From NCBI GenBank assembly GCA_012934845.2, contig WNNJ02002318.1:143507-207506 (forward strand): a stretch of DNA of 64,000 bases, read 5' to 3'. Both the position numbers and the translations under genes were made by a program. Positions 53,830 through 64,000 of this stretch are shown here, in pieces. The notes below the pieces were generated by a model, which searched no databases, had not been told where the DNA came from, and saw only the letters and a list, made by a program, of their open reading frames with translations. The stretch's first letter is position 1, and each line of letters starts with the position of its first letter. This stretch comes from Pomphorhynchus laevis (Eukaryota > Acanthocephala > Palaeacanthocephala > Echinorhynchida > Pomphorhynchidae).

Positions 53830-54763
53830 TCGTCTTATAATTTTGTTATATTGTTGAATATGTTATATTGTCAGTTGTTAAACATGAGAATAAATAACAA
53901 AATATTTTGAATAATATTTAGAATTACAATTATTTTGAACTAAAATTATGCCTGCATCGTTTAGTCTTACAAAAATCAATTTCAAGTGCAAATGTTGAAT
54001 TCGTCAAGCATAATGTTTAAATTTCCAAAAATTACAATTAACAAATTTTTAATATGTCATTTCAAAAAGTTTCAAGTTTTTAAGTTTATGTAAATATTTG
54101 AAGTCATCATTTTATAAATTAATAATAATTTAACTTAATTTTAAAAATAAATAAATAAAAATTATAAGTGTATACAATAGTATCGTGTAATACGAGAAAA
54201 GTACATTTAATACCGTGTAATAAGTTCACTCTTATTTAAAATAAAAAATATTTCAATAGTATCTACACATTTTTAATGATATTTTTATTTTAAAAAAGAA
54301 AATTTTGTTTTAAATACTTTAGACATTTTTTAAAATACATAAATCGACAAGATATTATTAAACAAATGATTAATCTGAAAATATGAATATTTTACTTCCT
54401 GTTAGGTAACTTAATAACTTAATCTTTTATAACTTAATCTTTTATTAATAACTTAATCTTTTATAAATAATATAAACTACGGATACTCAGTTAGCTGATC
54501 TAATTATTAGATAGTGTGCATTTTGCTGCTCTCTTTTGTTGAAATAGCATAAGCTTATCAGTTATTTTTGAAGGCATTATATCTTAATTTGAGGAAATTA
54601 TACCACATAATATATCAAACAATAGAACATATGCAGGCTATTACGGATGTATTATTAACAAATTATTATTTAATAATTTGTTAATAATAAATTATTAACA
54701 AATAATTTAGAGCAGCTCAGATTCGTTTTCCTATCAATCATACGAGCGTTCTGCGATGCCAAC
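53830..54763. other. 3' flank of timeless
   Basis: AT-rich; includes tandem TAACTTAATCTTTTAT (54410-54470), directly followed by the PLE end motif ACTCAGTTAGCTGAT (54484-54498) without a PLE body. No clear polyadenylation signal stands out because A/T-rich hexamers are everywhere. Confidence 0.5.
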
Positions 54764-55210
54764 ATGAAGATCAACCCTAAATGGGTATCGGAGTTTATCG
54801 ATTTCATGGAAGAAGATTCCTCTATGAATCTAAAATCTGTTATTACCGAAACTGCAAAACAAGAAAATAGCCTTACACATCCAGATTCGACAACGGCAAC
54901 GCCTTCTGATACAATATTAACTAATGATGATAACGTTGATCAACTATGCGAGGAAGTAATGAATCACATGCTAGACCAATGCTGTAGCACGAAGGAATTT
55001 AATATCGATATGATAGCTGGATTTTCAAGCATGGAGGTTGTTACGTGTGGAAAACTGGTCGATAAAATAGAATTCGTCCGGAATTGCTTGGTAAGTTCTG
55101 ATGAATCATCATCTACATCTGATGAGGATTTCGATAAAAACGGCGTCGATCTCGACGATTGCTGGGCTGAAACAGACAGTTCAACTTTTTTTTTCCTTAA
55201 CTTAACTTAA
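54764..55210 (+). CDS. Unrecognised 148-codon ORF, likely a host exon or small gene
   Basis: Begins MKINPKWVSEFIDFMEED and keeps a balanced, non-repetitive composition to about residue 140, unlike the AT-driven open frames around it. A low-complexity ST-rich stretch (33-50) is followed by a Cys-containing helix-like part (VDQLCEEVMNHMLDQCC) and an acidic C-terminus (SSDESSSTSDEDFD, DLDDCWAETDSS). Acidic end with DxDDxW might suggest a nucleolar or RNA-processing factor, but I recognise no family. It lies 0.9 kb after timeless on the same strand. The last residues FFFLNLT look like read-through into non-coding DNA, so the real gene may be spliced from here. Confidence 0.55.
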   Translation: MKINPKWVSEFIDFMEEDSSMNLKSVITETAKQENSLTHPDSTTATPSDTILTNDDNVDQLCEEVMNHMLDQCCSTKEFNIDMIAGFSSMEVVTCGKLVDKIEFVRNCLVSSDESSSTSDEDFDKNGVDLDDCWAETDSSTFFFLNLT

Positions 55211-56498
55211 AATTGTTATTTTCTGTTTTATTATTTAATTTGTAAAATTTTCAAATTTAATTTTTTACTTATTAAATTGCAATATGTAATATATCATGTA
55301 TCAAAGACAGTTATTACATTTGTAATATTAATTATAACTTAAAATATTTATTAAATTATGTTAATTATTATTAATAAACTGAACTTCCAATATATTGTAA
55401 AGATTTATTTAAACTATATTAAAGTATATTTTATTCAAAAATTTAAATTTTGTCATGGAATAATGTTTTAATTCAGTTCTATCTTCACAAGGTAAAAACT
55501 GTTTTACTTTGGTTTAGATTCGACATACCTAAAGTCTCCATTCATTAATCTTTATAAAAGTTTATATCACTTTCATAAACTTTAATATTGTTTTTCTTAT
55601 TTTTATTTACATTCTATTTTTAAACATAAATGAAATTAGTAAGCTGATTTGATTCCTCATGAATTTAAAAACTATTCTGTAGATCAAATTTTAAATACGA
55701 GTTTCACTAAACTAACTCGATTAGTCATTACGTTAGCACCATTCTGAAAAAAAATTAAAAAATATACTTATTTAATTAAAAAATATATTTAAAGCAAGTT
55801 ACCATTTCAATGCCTTCTAACTTCCTTGTAATTAGCATTAGCTAACCATACGATATATTTAACAGTCACATGTTTTTTAAAAGACCCAGAAAAATAATGG
55901 GTATCTAATAGGATTTTTGCAATTGAATTAATAGAATTTATTAATAGGGTTTCTGCAATGAAAATACGAGTAGATATTTTTACATCAACATATTTCATTT
56001 AGTTTCTACATAAATAGAACATTTTTTGAGTTATACATTTTAGATATGGAATGCATTTATCCTAAAGAGTAATTCTTTTGCTATCAAGCAATAAGCATCA
56101 TGCGACTATATAAATGTATACATTTCATGCAAATATATCTTGAAATAATAAATAGGTTTGAATAATCAAAGATGGCAAAGTGAAACAAATATGTTTTACT
56201 TTGCGAATAATTATTTATTTCACAAACCTTCCTGTTTTTAGATTGTATTTCAATTTGTAAATAATTTTTTTCACGAATAAGCCACATCTTTGATCGATTC
56301 GCTTAATCATTGATTTTTGTCTATCTAGGCTCCCTCAAGAAATAATTATATTTAATTCTACAAACCGATGCCAGTTATTTTCCATAATTCCATTTTACAA
56401 GACGTTATTTACACGTTAAATTTGATGTTAAATTTACTATAGAATATATATCATAACATTTTAAATATTGTCTAAAAATTGCGAATTACAGACAATAA
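55211..56498. other. AT-rich interval, no gene seen
   Basis: Only composition-driven short open frames. No repeats or RNAs recognised. Confidence 0.5.
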
Positions 56499-56675
56499 AA
56501 ATCGCGGGATCAACACCTATACGATAACTCAGTTAAATGCTCCAAAGAAAAATATCACATTGGTCCTATCAAAATTATTAAGTTTATAAAGAACAACGCC
56601 AAAGAGTTTGACCAGCATACAGATCATTTAAATTCCTTGATATACAATTTCAACAAGCTTTCAATTCACTCCGGC
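56499..56675 (+). CDS. Possible exon, unrecognised
   Basis: Open frame with protein-like content (CSKEKYHIGPIKIIKFIKNN, AKEFDQHTDHLNSLIYNFNK) that ends at a good GTAAGC donor (56676). An upstream TTACAG lies at 56486-56491, with a stop between it and the frame, so the acceptor is not settled. It may belong to the same gene as the ORF at 54764-55210. Could also be a transposon piece. Confidence 0.35.
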
Positions 56676-57439
56676 GTAAGCGACGATCGATTTGCTATTA
56701 GTAAATCGATTATCTGGATTTTAGTTCTTCGTTAGTGCTGCTTAAGGATATATTCTTACTGCAACGTGAGATAAATTTGGCAATCCGCCAGATTGGAACT
56801 GATTTCCAAAATTTCCGGACTTTAAGGTCTTCACATACATAGTTGCTGATTTTAACGTATATCAACCACTCGCTGACACAAGCTTTGTCTACATTCTTAG
56901 CTATACATTATTGTAAATTAAGTTAAGTTGATATGAAATGCTATGTTACAGAAATTTTATCGTATTTAAATTACTGATTTTATTTAGTATTTCTAGATAA
57001 AAAAAGTATTTTTATACACTCCAAACCTTTGGATCTTTCAGATCGGCTTTTTCAATGATTTTCTGAGTTTTATTTACATTTGAATATATTTATGGAATAG
57101 CATATTTCGCCCAGTAATATGTGTTTTATTGAAAGTTATCGTTTTTAGTTATAAATGCATAAATTATACTAATGAAACACTGACTTAAGTAAAGTATAAG
57201 TTGAATGCTTAAGAATTCGACTGGATTTAACAAAGCGACTTTTCGCGTGTATAATAGATGTTGTGGATTAGCGTTATCTGTTCGATGAATCTTTTCAACG
57301 TGGTCATCATCTTCAAACATTTTTCAATAAGCAATATTCTTTTTTAATTTTATGATTGTAGAAGATGTGATAATTCGTTGAGCATTTTAGAATCTACATT
57401 ACATTCAATATGTATCGTATGATAATAAGCAGTGTCAAA

Positions 57440-58060
57440 CCGATGTACCACTGGTCATGATGGGCGCAAACATTCTGTTTGTATGTCACACAGACAAAAT
57501 GTGTAACTCTATTTCAGACGATGAACAATACATTTCCAAGCTTTTTAGAAATGAGACGCACCGTCCGGTACAAGTCCTACGATATCTTTCCAGTTCAATT
57601 AATCATCGCGCAAGCACGAATAATGGTTTGCGAAACTGTCGAATGATTTACCATATTTAATTATGTAGTCTTCACGAAATACAGCCGTGCTGGATATTAT
57701 CTGATATGCTCGATTCGGTCAACAGTCTGTAGATTTTGAAACATTACGTTAACAACTGCACAATTTAGTAAATCCGAAGTTTCATCTAAAATAATGACAT
57801 TCGCGTTGAATATTGTGTGGAGCTTGTGCTCTGGGTTGTCCACGAGAACAGAAAGATAATGTTTCTTCAGATAATCCATACTTAGGATCGAAACAACACT
57901 TAAAACATGCGTATTGGTAAATTTGTGAATGTCAGGGTGGTGAACTTTATCAATAGGAATGATAACTGAAGTTAGTGCTTGATAAAATCTTCGCAATCAC
58001 CAAAGTACTGATTGTTTGCCACTTGCTCTTTATGCCGGTATGCGAAGGCCAGCACAACAT
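57440..58060 (-). mobile_element. hAT-type transposase remnant
   Basis: Read on the reverse strand. From 57996: RRFYQALTSVIIPIDKVHHP, DIHKFTNTHVLSVVSILSMDYL, NANVIILDETSDLLNCAVVN. This is the nIPl.kl.hP.lr.Fl...S.LR..Y and DETTD...R.VVNV pattern of the CGGBP1-like hAT transposases, including the first catalytic Asp (DET.D). Further down (about 57640-57440) another frame gives NWKDIVGLVPDGASHF and a Cys-containing part, the second catalytic region (..V.DGA..M). Broken by stops and frame changes; no terminal inverted repeats or 8-bp duplication located. Confidence 0.65.
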
Positions 58061-58541
58061 TATTTTGAACGTTTATTTTGAACGGCAATGTTCACTTCGT
58101 TATGAGTGAGAAAATTTCAAAATGAACACTTTCTGTTCGTAAAATCACTAATCAGATAGAAAAATCCCAGTTATTTAACAATAAACGATAAATTATAATT
58201 AAATTAACAAAATTAAATTGAAGAAATTAAAAAAATATATTTTAAAACAAATTAGAGGACAAAACGTGATGTGCTGAGCATTGTTATAATTCTTATTTAA
58301 AATATATTGTCAAATATATTAAATATTAAAAAAGCATTAATTTACGTTTATACATTTGTTTTTTACTTTGTATTAAACGGAAATTGGAATATTACAAGCA
58401 ATAAATATAACAGAACAATTAATATAATAATTATATGACTAATATAATTTATATAATAATTATAATGTATATAATTATTTATATAATTATATATAATTAT
58501 TTAATTTTGTACATAATATATATAATCGTGTTATAGAATCC
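58061..58541. other. AT-rich interval, no feature seen
   Basis: Dominated by A/T runs and ATAATTATAT repeats. Nothing recognised. Confidence 0.5.
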
Positions 58542-58542
58542 C

Positions 58543-58685
58543 GGTTGAGATCCTTAGAGGACCATGCATATTTTTAGAATAATTTAAAAATCAGCAAACG
58601 AGAGTCTACAACACTAGAGTCTACTGTCGTTTGATGATGTTTTGATTATTCTACAAATATGCATGGTCCTTCAAGGAGCTCAACC
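58543..58685. repeat. 143-bp foldback (palindromic) element
   Basis: GGTTGAGATCCTTAGAGGACC (left) faces its near reverse complement GGTCCTTCAAGGAGCTCAACC (right end 58685). The arms extend about 60 bp, through ATGCATAT and GAATAAT, to CAGCAAACGA / TCGTTTGATG, with a centre holding GAGTCTAC twice. It resembles the head-to-head PLE ends elsewhere, but lacks CUGANGA and GAAA boxes. Confidence 0.75.
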
Positions 58686-59491
58686 TGGAGTCTACAAAAC
58701 AATTCAATATATCTATTGATTTATATCAATAAATATACAGCCAAATTAACATTTTAATATTTTATAATTGTGACACAATTATTAACTATTTATCTACATT
58801 CGTGGTAAGGTATATTCTCCAATAAGTATTTTGATCTCTGTAAGTTAAAGTGTATGAATTTATTGTTTTTTACTTTTTATATAAAAAATAAGAGAAAATA
58901 AAAAATTTGCTCACTGATTTACACAATAATTCGAAATACAAAATGCCAAACACTGGATATATCACGTAAATATTGGTGAACACGTAAATATTGGTGAACA
59001 CGTATTAATTTATAGGTATTTTGCTTAATTTTGAAATATTTAAATTTCTCAAATGATGATACCATTCCGCTTGAATTTTTAGTAATCATATGTCTGACGC
59101 GAAAGAATAATCATAATAGATTTTCTTACTCACACAAAAAGATAAATAAACATTCACAACTGATAAATAGTCTAAAAAATAGTTCCGAAGCAATCTTCAT
59201 AATCATTGTTGGAGTCTTCACCATTATTCTGGCCTCAAATCCATGGGGATCTGAGCCCCCAACCAATCCAACACGCCGCTTTCCGATTGAACCACCCGGG
59301 GTCTCACCCCCCCCCCCGAAGAATCCAATCGGTGCGAACGATGCTGGGTAAACGAGAGACGAGGAGCTTAAGAAACCTTAGCCTTTGCTCTGGGGGACGT
59401 CCTCTTGAGAAGAAGACTAATCCCGAGATAGCCCAGGTACCCCAAAGGCGCACCTGGGTTTTCCCATTCAACGACAGATGCTGGGCCCGTT

Positions 59492-60370
59492 TCAGAGCCA
59501 CCTAGCTCTCTTCAGGATACGTTTGAGTCTATCCAGGTCGGCTTTCGCCGACCAGTTCACCGAAACGGTGAACCCCAGGTATTTTACTCGACTTGTGAAG
59601 GAAGGGAGTGGTTCAGAGGCAAATATGGAGGAGAGCGCCGAGAGTGCTAGTCTCTTAAGTTTTTTCTTAGTTGCAGGGGTACCATGAAAGACAACCGCCT
59701 GCGATTTGGCGGAGTTTAAAATAAGATTGGATATGGGTAACTGGTCTTTTAATCTTAAAAAGAAATGGGTGATGTCAGAGACTACGCCTTTACACCTGTG
59801 TCCAGTGAACATGACTGTGGTGTCATCAGCGTACACGACTAGACGTTGTTCACGTTTAAATATTTTAAATAGAATAATTGAGGCAGCAAGATATAAGATT
59901 GGAGAAAGTGGTGAACCTTGAGGCACACCCGTAATAGGGTAGAACTGACGCGCATCAGGGTCGTCATCATAATAAAATCGCTTGTAGTACAGCAGTATCA
60001 CCACCCTGTTAACGATTCTCGCAGGCAACCCGAGGGACCTGAGAGAAGAGATAACAAATGGAATGGAGATGCGATCAAATGCAGCGGAAAAATCAAGGAA
60101 AACAGCCACAGCTAGCTGATGACTGTTCTCCTGACAAAACCGATGCACTTCACCAACTGCTGAATGGACCGAGCGACCTTTTACAAACCCATGAAAACCA
60201 GGTGGGATTAAATTTCGCCTAATCAAATAATCGCGGATTCTACGCGCAAGCGCTTTTTCGTAGATCGAGACGAGGGAATTTTGAATCGAAATGGGCCGCA
60301 GGTCTTTAGGACAAGAGACCGGATACTTTTTTGGAATAAAAATTCTCTTGCTAATGTTGATGCCGGCCAC
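59492..60370 (-). pseudogene. I-like LINE ORF2 reverse transcriptase
   Basis: 292 codons in one frame. Order: DLRPISIQNSLVSIYEKALA, NLIPPGFHGFVKGRSVHSAV, LAVAVFLDFSAAFDRISIPF (first catalytic Asp), TGVPQGSPLSPILYLAASI, LVVYADDTTVMFTG (YADD catalytic pair intact), NLILNSAKSQAVVFHG and RVKYLGFTVSVNWSAKADL. All RT boxes look functional. The frame is interrupted at both ends relative to a complete ORF2. Confidence 0.9.
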
Positions 60371-61113
60371 ATCGGATGGGTGGCTAATAGCATTGTGACG
60401 GCCACCTCCCTTCTTTGATCGGCTGTCAATAGCTGACAGACACGAGAAGAGAGTGGAGCGACGGATTTGGAGGTGCCCGGAAGAGGCCCCCAGGCGTTGA
60501 GAATATCTGTGACAGATAAGTCTCTACTCCTGAAGTCTCCCCAGGGCGGGATTGGTTTCGGAGATTGCGTGGCTCCATAATTGTGTAGGGCTAGTGACTC
60601 CACCAAAACTTTATCACGACCTATACTACCGATCCAGCCCAAGGCCCTACCCTTCCAACAGACAAACTTCTCCTTCTTGAATATCTTCCAAAAAGAAGAC
60701 TGAGAAGGGTTCAGACGAGCAATATTCGTCCTATCCCTACTCAGCTGGAACCTATATCTAGTGCTCCAGTATTCCTTCGAGAGGGTTTGTCTGGCGGAAG
60801 CAGAGAGATTAGGAAGGTTCAGCAATTTAGCTAGGACCTTGAATTTTGTCGGAGTGGGATTGTATAAGCGACCTTTATAGGTAGTCGATAAAATCGCGGT
60901 AGCTTGCGAAGAGAGGTAGGAATTAAATTTGGATAAACTCTCATTACCAATTCGGGGGAAGCGTTGGATAGCTGCCTGGAAGAAAGCCACTCTGATCGGG
61001 TCAAAGTGGAATCTTCTACGAAGCAGCGTATCCTCTTCTAACCGCCAATTAATTAGATCATGAGAGGTGGACAGATGTTGTCGCGACTGCTCCGTACAGA
61101 AGGGTTTTAGCAA
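60223..61113 (-). pseudogene. I-like LINE ORF2 endonuclease end and linker
   Basis: 296 codons. Starts [20 protein letters not shown], the S.SDHDLI box at the end of the endonuclease, then the linker with [16 protein letters not shown] and [19 protein letters not shown], and ends in the approach to the RT. Overlaps the RT frame in another frame, so one frame change separates them. Matched by the pieces at 9676-10308 and 17515-17945. Confidence 0.85.
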
Positions 61114-61508
61114 CCACTTCCCAGGAGGGCACGGTTCTTGTTAACCTCCCCTGGACGGACGTAGACATTGGCTAGACTGAGGCGTTTACCGTTCTTAACG
61201 TGTGAAACTACCAAACAAGACAGGGCTGAAAAAGAGTAATTTAGCAGGAGGGAAGATCTTAGGGAGCACTTAACTAAGGTCAAGAGTCCTTGAGATGAAG
61301 AGGAGTGAGGTGGGGTTATGTACGGAGTATAGTGGGAACAAATTTGCTTTGGGATAAATCGAGTAATGTCCTGGGGGAGACAGATAGAGCGCGTCTCCTG
61401 AAGGACTATAACATCTGCGTATCTTCCAGATAAAAGTCTAAGGACAGAAGCACCTCCCGAATTCCACTGAAGAATATTCAGTGAAAAAGGCTCAGGTTTA
61501 CTCACCAT
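61107..61508 (-). pseudogene. I-like LINE ORF2 start: endonuclease N-terminal half
   Basis: MVSKPEPFSLNILQWNSGGAS opens ORF2 in the way I-clade ORF2s do (..ILQWN..). DVIVLQETRSI is the catalytic Glu box. QGLLTLVKCSLRS, LSCLVVSHVKNGKRLSLANV and YVRPGEVNKN follow. The G-D-F-N catalytic block is not in this frame; the copy at 10054-10308 shows it (MLLGDFNDRTGRW). Confidence 0.85.
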
Positions 61509-61529
61509 TGTGGCAGATCAGTTGGACGG

Positions 61530-62760
61530 GAGCAGCCAACCTAGACAGAACTAGGTGCAAGAGGGTCACCCCCTTGCCACTAGCTCCATCCGAGGCCGGA
61601 GCCTCCTGGGCAATATCTTCATTTCCCCTCGTTATATTATTTTCCTTCAGTAGTCGTCCGACCTTCAGTTGTGGGACTTTCGGAGCGGAGGCGCCGCGTT
61701 ATTTGCTGGACTGCAATACTGAGGGCACTGGCGCTGGGGTCCGCACCTAAGAAAGATGAAACTAACTGTTTGATCATAAGCTCAATTGAGGCAATAGTTT
61801 CGTTTTTATTCTTGTTTATAATCCTCATCAGATCAGCATCATACATTCTACCATCCACGATGACAGGACCTTTTGCTGCATCCACGAAGGAGGATTTCGG
61901 TTGATAGGGAGTGACAAAACTCTTTTTGTAATCTTTAAACACCTGGCACCTTCTTGACCAGGCAGGGTGTGCTCCCTTGCAATTCGAGCAGACCGGGGTA
62001 GCAGCACATTTTCCCCCAATAGCAAATGATGACAAGACTTATTACCACAAAACCCACGGTGAGGTGTGACAGTACAGGTAGATTTTCAGTGGCCCCACTT
62101 GTGACAACCCCCGCAATGAGGGTAAGTGATGTTGTCCTGGTCAACCAGCTGGAAGGAAAGGTTGTACCCTAGGAACGGGTTACTTTTACAATTAGCCAGA
62201 CACTGTGATTTGTTCAATTCAGCGGAACAAAAAGCGATAGGGAGGTCAACCCATCCCTCCCCATTAGTTGTCTTAAATTCGTTATATCATATTTTTCTGG
62301 ATCAAGTTAATATCTTCCTCCTCCATCTGAGGAGGGAAGTTAGATATTTTAATAGTTGCCATGATTGGCTTCAAAGTAATTGTCCCAATATCCTTCATAT
62401 GAGCCCAAAGTACTCGTTAAATTCTTTTAAAATGTCGTGGCTCGTGAAAGATACTCTTAGAGAGTTATCAAGTACTTTAACTGAGTTAAATATAATACGA
62501 TTGTTGCGTTTCATTGCAAATTCCCGAAGAAATGTCTTGAAAAGGCAATGCTTTTCTATCGGTTTGATTGCCGTGATTATCGCGAGATTTACTAATTTAG
62601 GAACAGGAGGGAGTAACCCCTTTTGATTTTTGAGAATCACAAACGTTACTTACTTTGTTTTGCTTGTCAAAAGTTGAAACTGTACCTGAAAATGTTGTAT
62701 TCCCTTCGAAATTGGAGGAATTTTGCATCGTTTTAGTGGAATTGTTTAAAGCGCTTTAGT
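61530..62760 (-). pseudogene. I-like LINE ORF1 (gag-like) with CCHC knuckles
   Basis: Pieces at 62395-62640 (PIEKHCLFKTFLREFAMKRNN), 61935-62144 and 61637-62035. The last contains CSNCKGAHPAWSRRC, a zinc knuckle of the type found at the C-terminus of I/Jockey gag-like proteins, and AHPAWSRRCQVFKDYKK. A long, partly polar tail follows. The frame is broken between the pieces. Family role: RNA binding and transport of the element's RNA. Confidence 0.75.
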
Positions 62761-64000
62761 GGAATTGTTTGAAAGCGTACTGATTACTGAGAACGGATCG
62801 TAATCTATGAACTGCGAATAAAAACCGAATTCATCAAACACAATTTACCTAATTTGACGCGAATGACGAATGCCGTTTCGTCATCTCTAATACTCATCCG
62901 TGCCGGTTCCCTCTCACTGCAGAGGAGGACTAGATTCACTAGTCCTCCTCTGCATATTATTCTTTATCGATTATATATAATAAATTAAATACATTTAGCG
63001 TTCAGTCATTTTTGGATATTATTCTTTATCGATTATAATGAATTAAATACATTTAGCGGTCAATCATTTTTGGACAAGTTTCTTTTCGTTTGAAAAACAA
63101 GCTCTCTGATCGATGAGCTTCTATCTTGTAAAGGCGTCCGTTACTATAAAAAATACAAGTATTAAATAACTCTGTAATATAAAAAATAGCCAATTTTAAA
63201 ATCCGGTAATTTCCACGTATCCATCTATTCTGATTAACAATATTACCAATCAGATAACAATATGTTATTTTAATTACCATTTCTAATAGATTATTATTGT
63301 TGATCAATAAATGTCTGGTATTTCTTCTCTGATTAGATTTTTAATTAGACTGTTGTTATCACCTGATTATAGCGCAGCTCCAATAATCTGCTATCATTTT
63401 CGATATTTCAGCATTGAATTGTGTGTGTGTTAATAAATTATTATTTGCGTCTTCCCACAGAGAATTTCAGCAGAATAACAAAACCGCAAATGGTAATGTT
63501 TCTTCTATCGAACATTGTATGTTGATTTACTCTGCTGCCAACAGGGTTAAGTCGACCAAAATCTAATTTGTTCAGCCTTATCCGAATATTATTTTTGTCT
63601 GTACACCTTTTGTATGTGAAAATTAATGTTTAAGATACACACCGACATGTAGGCCTTGGATAACATTTATTGTCTTACAGTCACAACATTCTTGCCTGAT
63701 AAAAGCCATGTCAGCGCAGATTTTCTTTTACTGGAAACAGAAGTGAAAACAAACGAAGAGCGTAGGACTTATAGTTGCATCAAATTATATATTTTCTATA
63801 TCGAGAAAATTATCTGTAAGTTTGATCTGTCAAGTTCCGTTTGGATTTTTATTACACAGTAATAAGCTTCAAGGATGTTTTATTAATTACTTTAATTTTG
63901 AATGGAAATGCGAAGGATGTAATATTTCACAACTTTATAGTTGTTCAAATGAATTTATTTAAAAATATTTTTAAAATATAAAAATATTTAAAATATAATA
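62761..64000. other. Right edge: mostly AT-rich, possible exons unproven
   Basis: 62925-62953 holds GAGGAGGACTAG and CTAGTCCTCCTC, a perfect 12-bp inverted repeat with a 5-nt loop. The stretch ATTATTCTTTATCGATTATA is repeated at 62957 and 63019. At 63470-63500 a CCCACAG acceptor is followed by a short open stretch and GTAATG; at 63655-63770 a balanced open frame (FLPDKSHVSADFLLLETEVK) looks exon-like. Neither is recognised. A host gene may start here and continue outside. Confidence 0.35.

Larger units (their letters stand above)
59206..62760 (-). mobile_element. I/Jockey-like LINE, best-preserved copy, reverse strand
   Basis: About 3.5 kb with ORF1 (about 62760-61530) and ORF2 (61508-59240): endonuclease, linker, RT and C-terminal part in order, plus a 3' part shared with 8300-8500. 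GC-rich against the AT-rich host DNA. Only a few breaks, so it is the youngest member here; fragments at 8290-12010 and 17515-17945 are older relatives. The RT and gag zinc knuckles place it in the I/Jockey/R1 group; the exact clade is open. Confidence 0.88.

Noticed and set aside
58543-58685. Ribozyme in the foldback
   Set aside because: No CUGANGA and GAAA boxes on either strand; only the arms pair.
61481-62626. Forward open frames of 77 to 166 codons
   Set aside because: Opposite strand of ORF1 of the I-like LINE; no motifs of their own.

Overview
The window is animal nuclear DNA: very AT-rich, with one split host gene in a sea of retroelements. The host gene is timeless, the replication-fork protection factor (timeout/Tof1/Swi1 family). 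I could follow it exon by exon on the + strand from its ATG at 16115 to its stop at 53829: 30 coding exons, about 1,101 codons, and every splice phase agrees. Introns fall in two classes: fourteen of 45-58 bp, and fifteen longer ones (113 bp to 6.2 kb), most of them holding mobile DNA. The mix of tiny introns, LINEs and Penelope-like elements (PLEs) suggests an invertebrate. I cannot name the phylum.

Layout. 1-16 kb is a transposon graveyard: a PLE fragment (1-1089), a reverse-strand CR1-like LINE (1090-2900), a nearly full-length CR1-like LINE on + (3231-7621), a decayed I/Jockey-like LINE on - (8290-12010), another LINE 3' part (12230-13270) and a palindromic PLE end (13987-14180). 16-54 kb is timeless. 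Its introns carry an R2-like LINE (21860-24170), another LINE with a fresh 170-bp internal duplication (24740-26600), PLE copies (28730-30860, 41690-42660, 50397-51160), a RTE-like LINE tail (44100-44945) and, in intron 13, a ribozyme-rich repeat cluster (33280-38440). 54-64 kb holds an unrecognised 148-codon ORF, a possible exon, a hAT transposase remnant (57440-58060, -), a foldback and the best-preserved I-like LINE (59206-62760, -).

Main discovery. Two families of ~360-bp tandem repeats in intron 13, and the 3' tail of the PLE family, hold all parts of a hammerhead ribozyme (CUGAUGA, GAAA, a UH cleavage site, helices I, II and III), but the three core strands lie in an order that no circular permutation of the normal hammerhead gives. 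Canonical cyclic order is B(I5'-CUGAUGA-II5'), A(II3'-GAAA-III5'), C(III3'-UH-I3'). Here it is A-B-C, or C-A-B in the PLE tails. The two tandem families differ in sequence in all three helices yet keep the pairing, so covariation supports the fold. The strands would have to form a pseudoknot or, perhaps more easily, a domain-swapped dimer between neighbouring units. An ordinary type I hammerhead lies nearby at 37166-37210, and the ends of the GIY-YIG type PLEs show conventional hammerhead-like cores, several as head-to-head palindromes. Together this looks like a retrozyme-like, PLE-associated ribozyme system.
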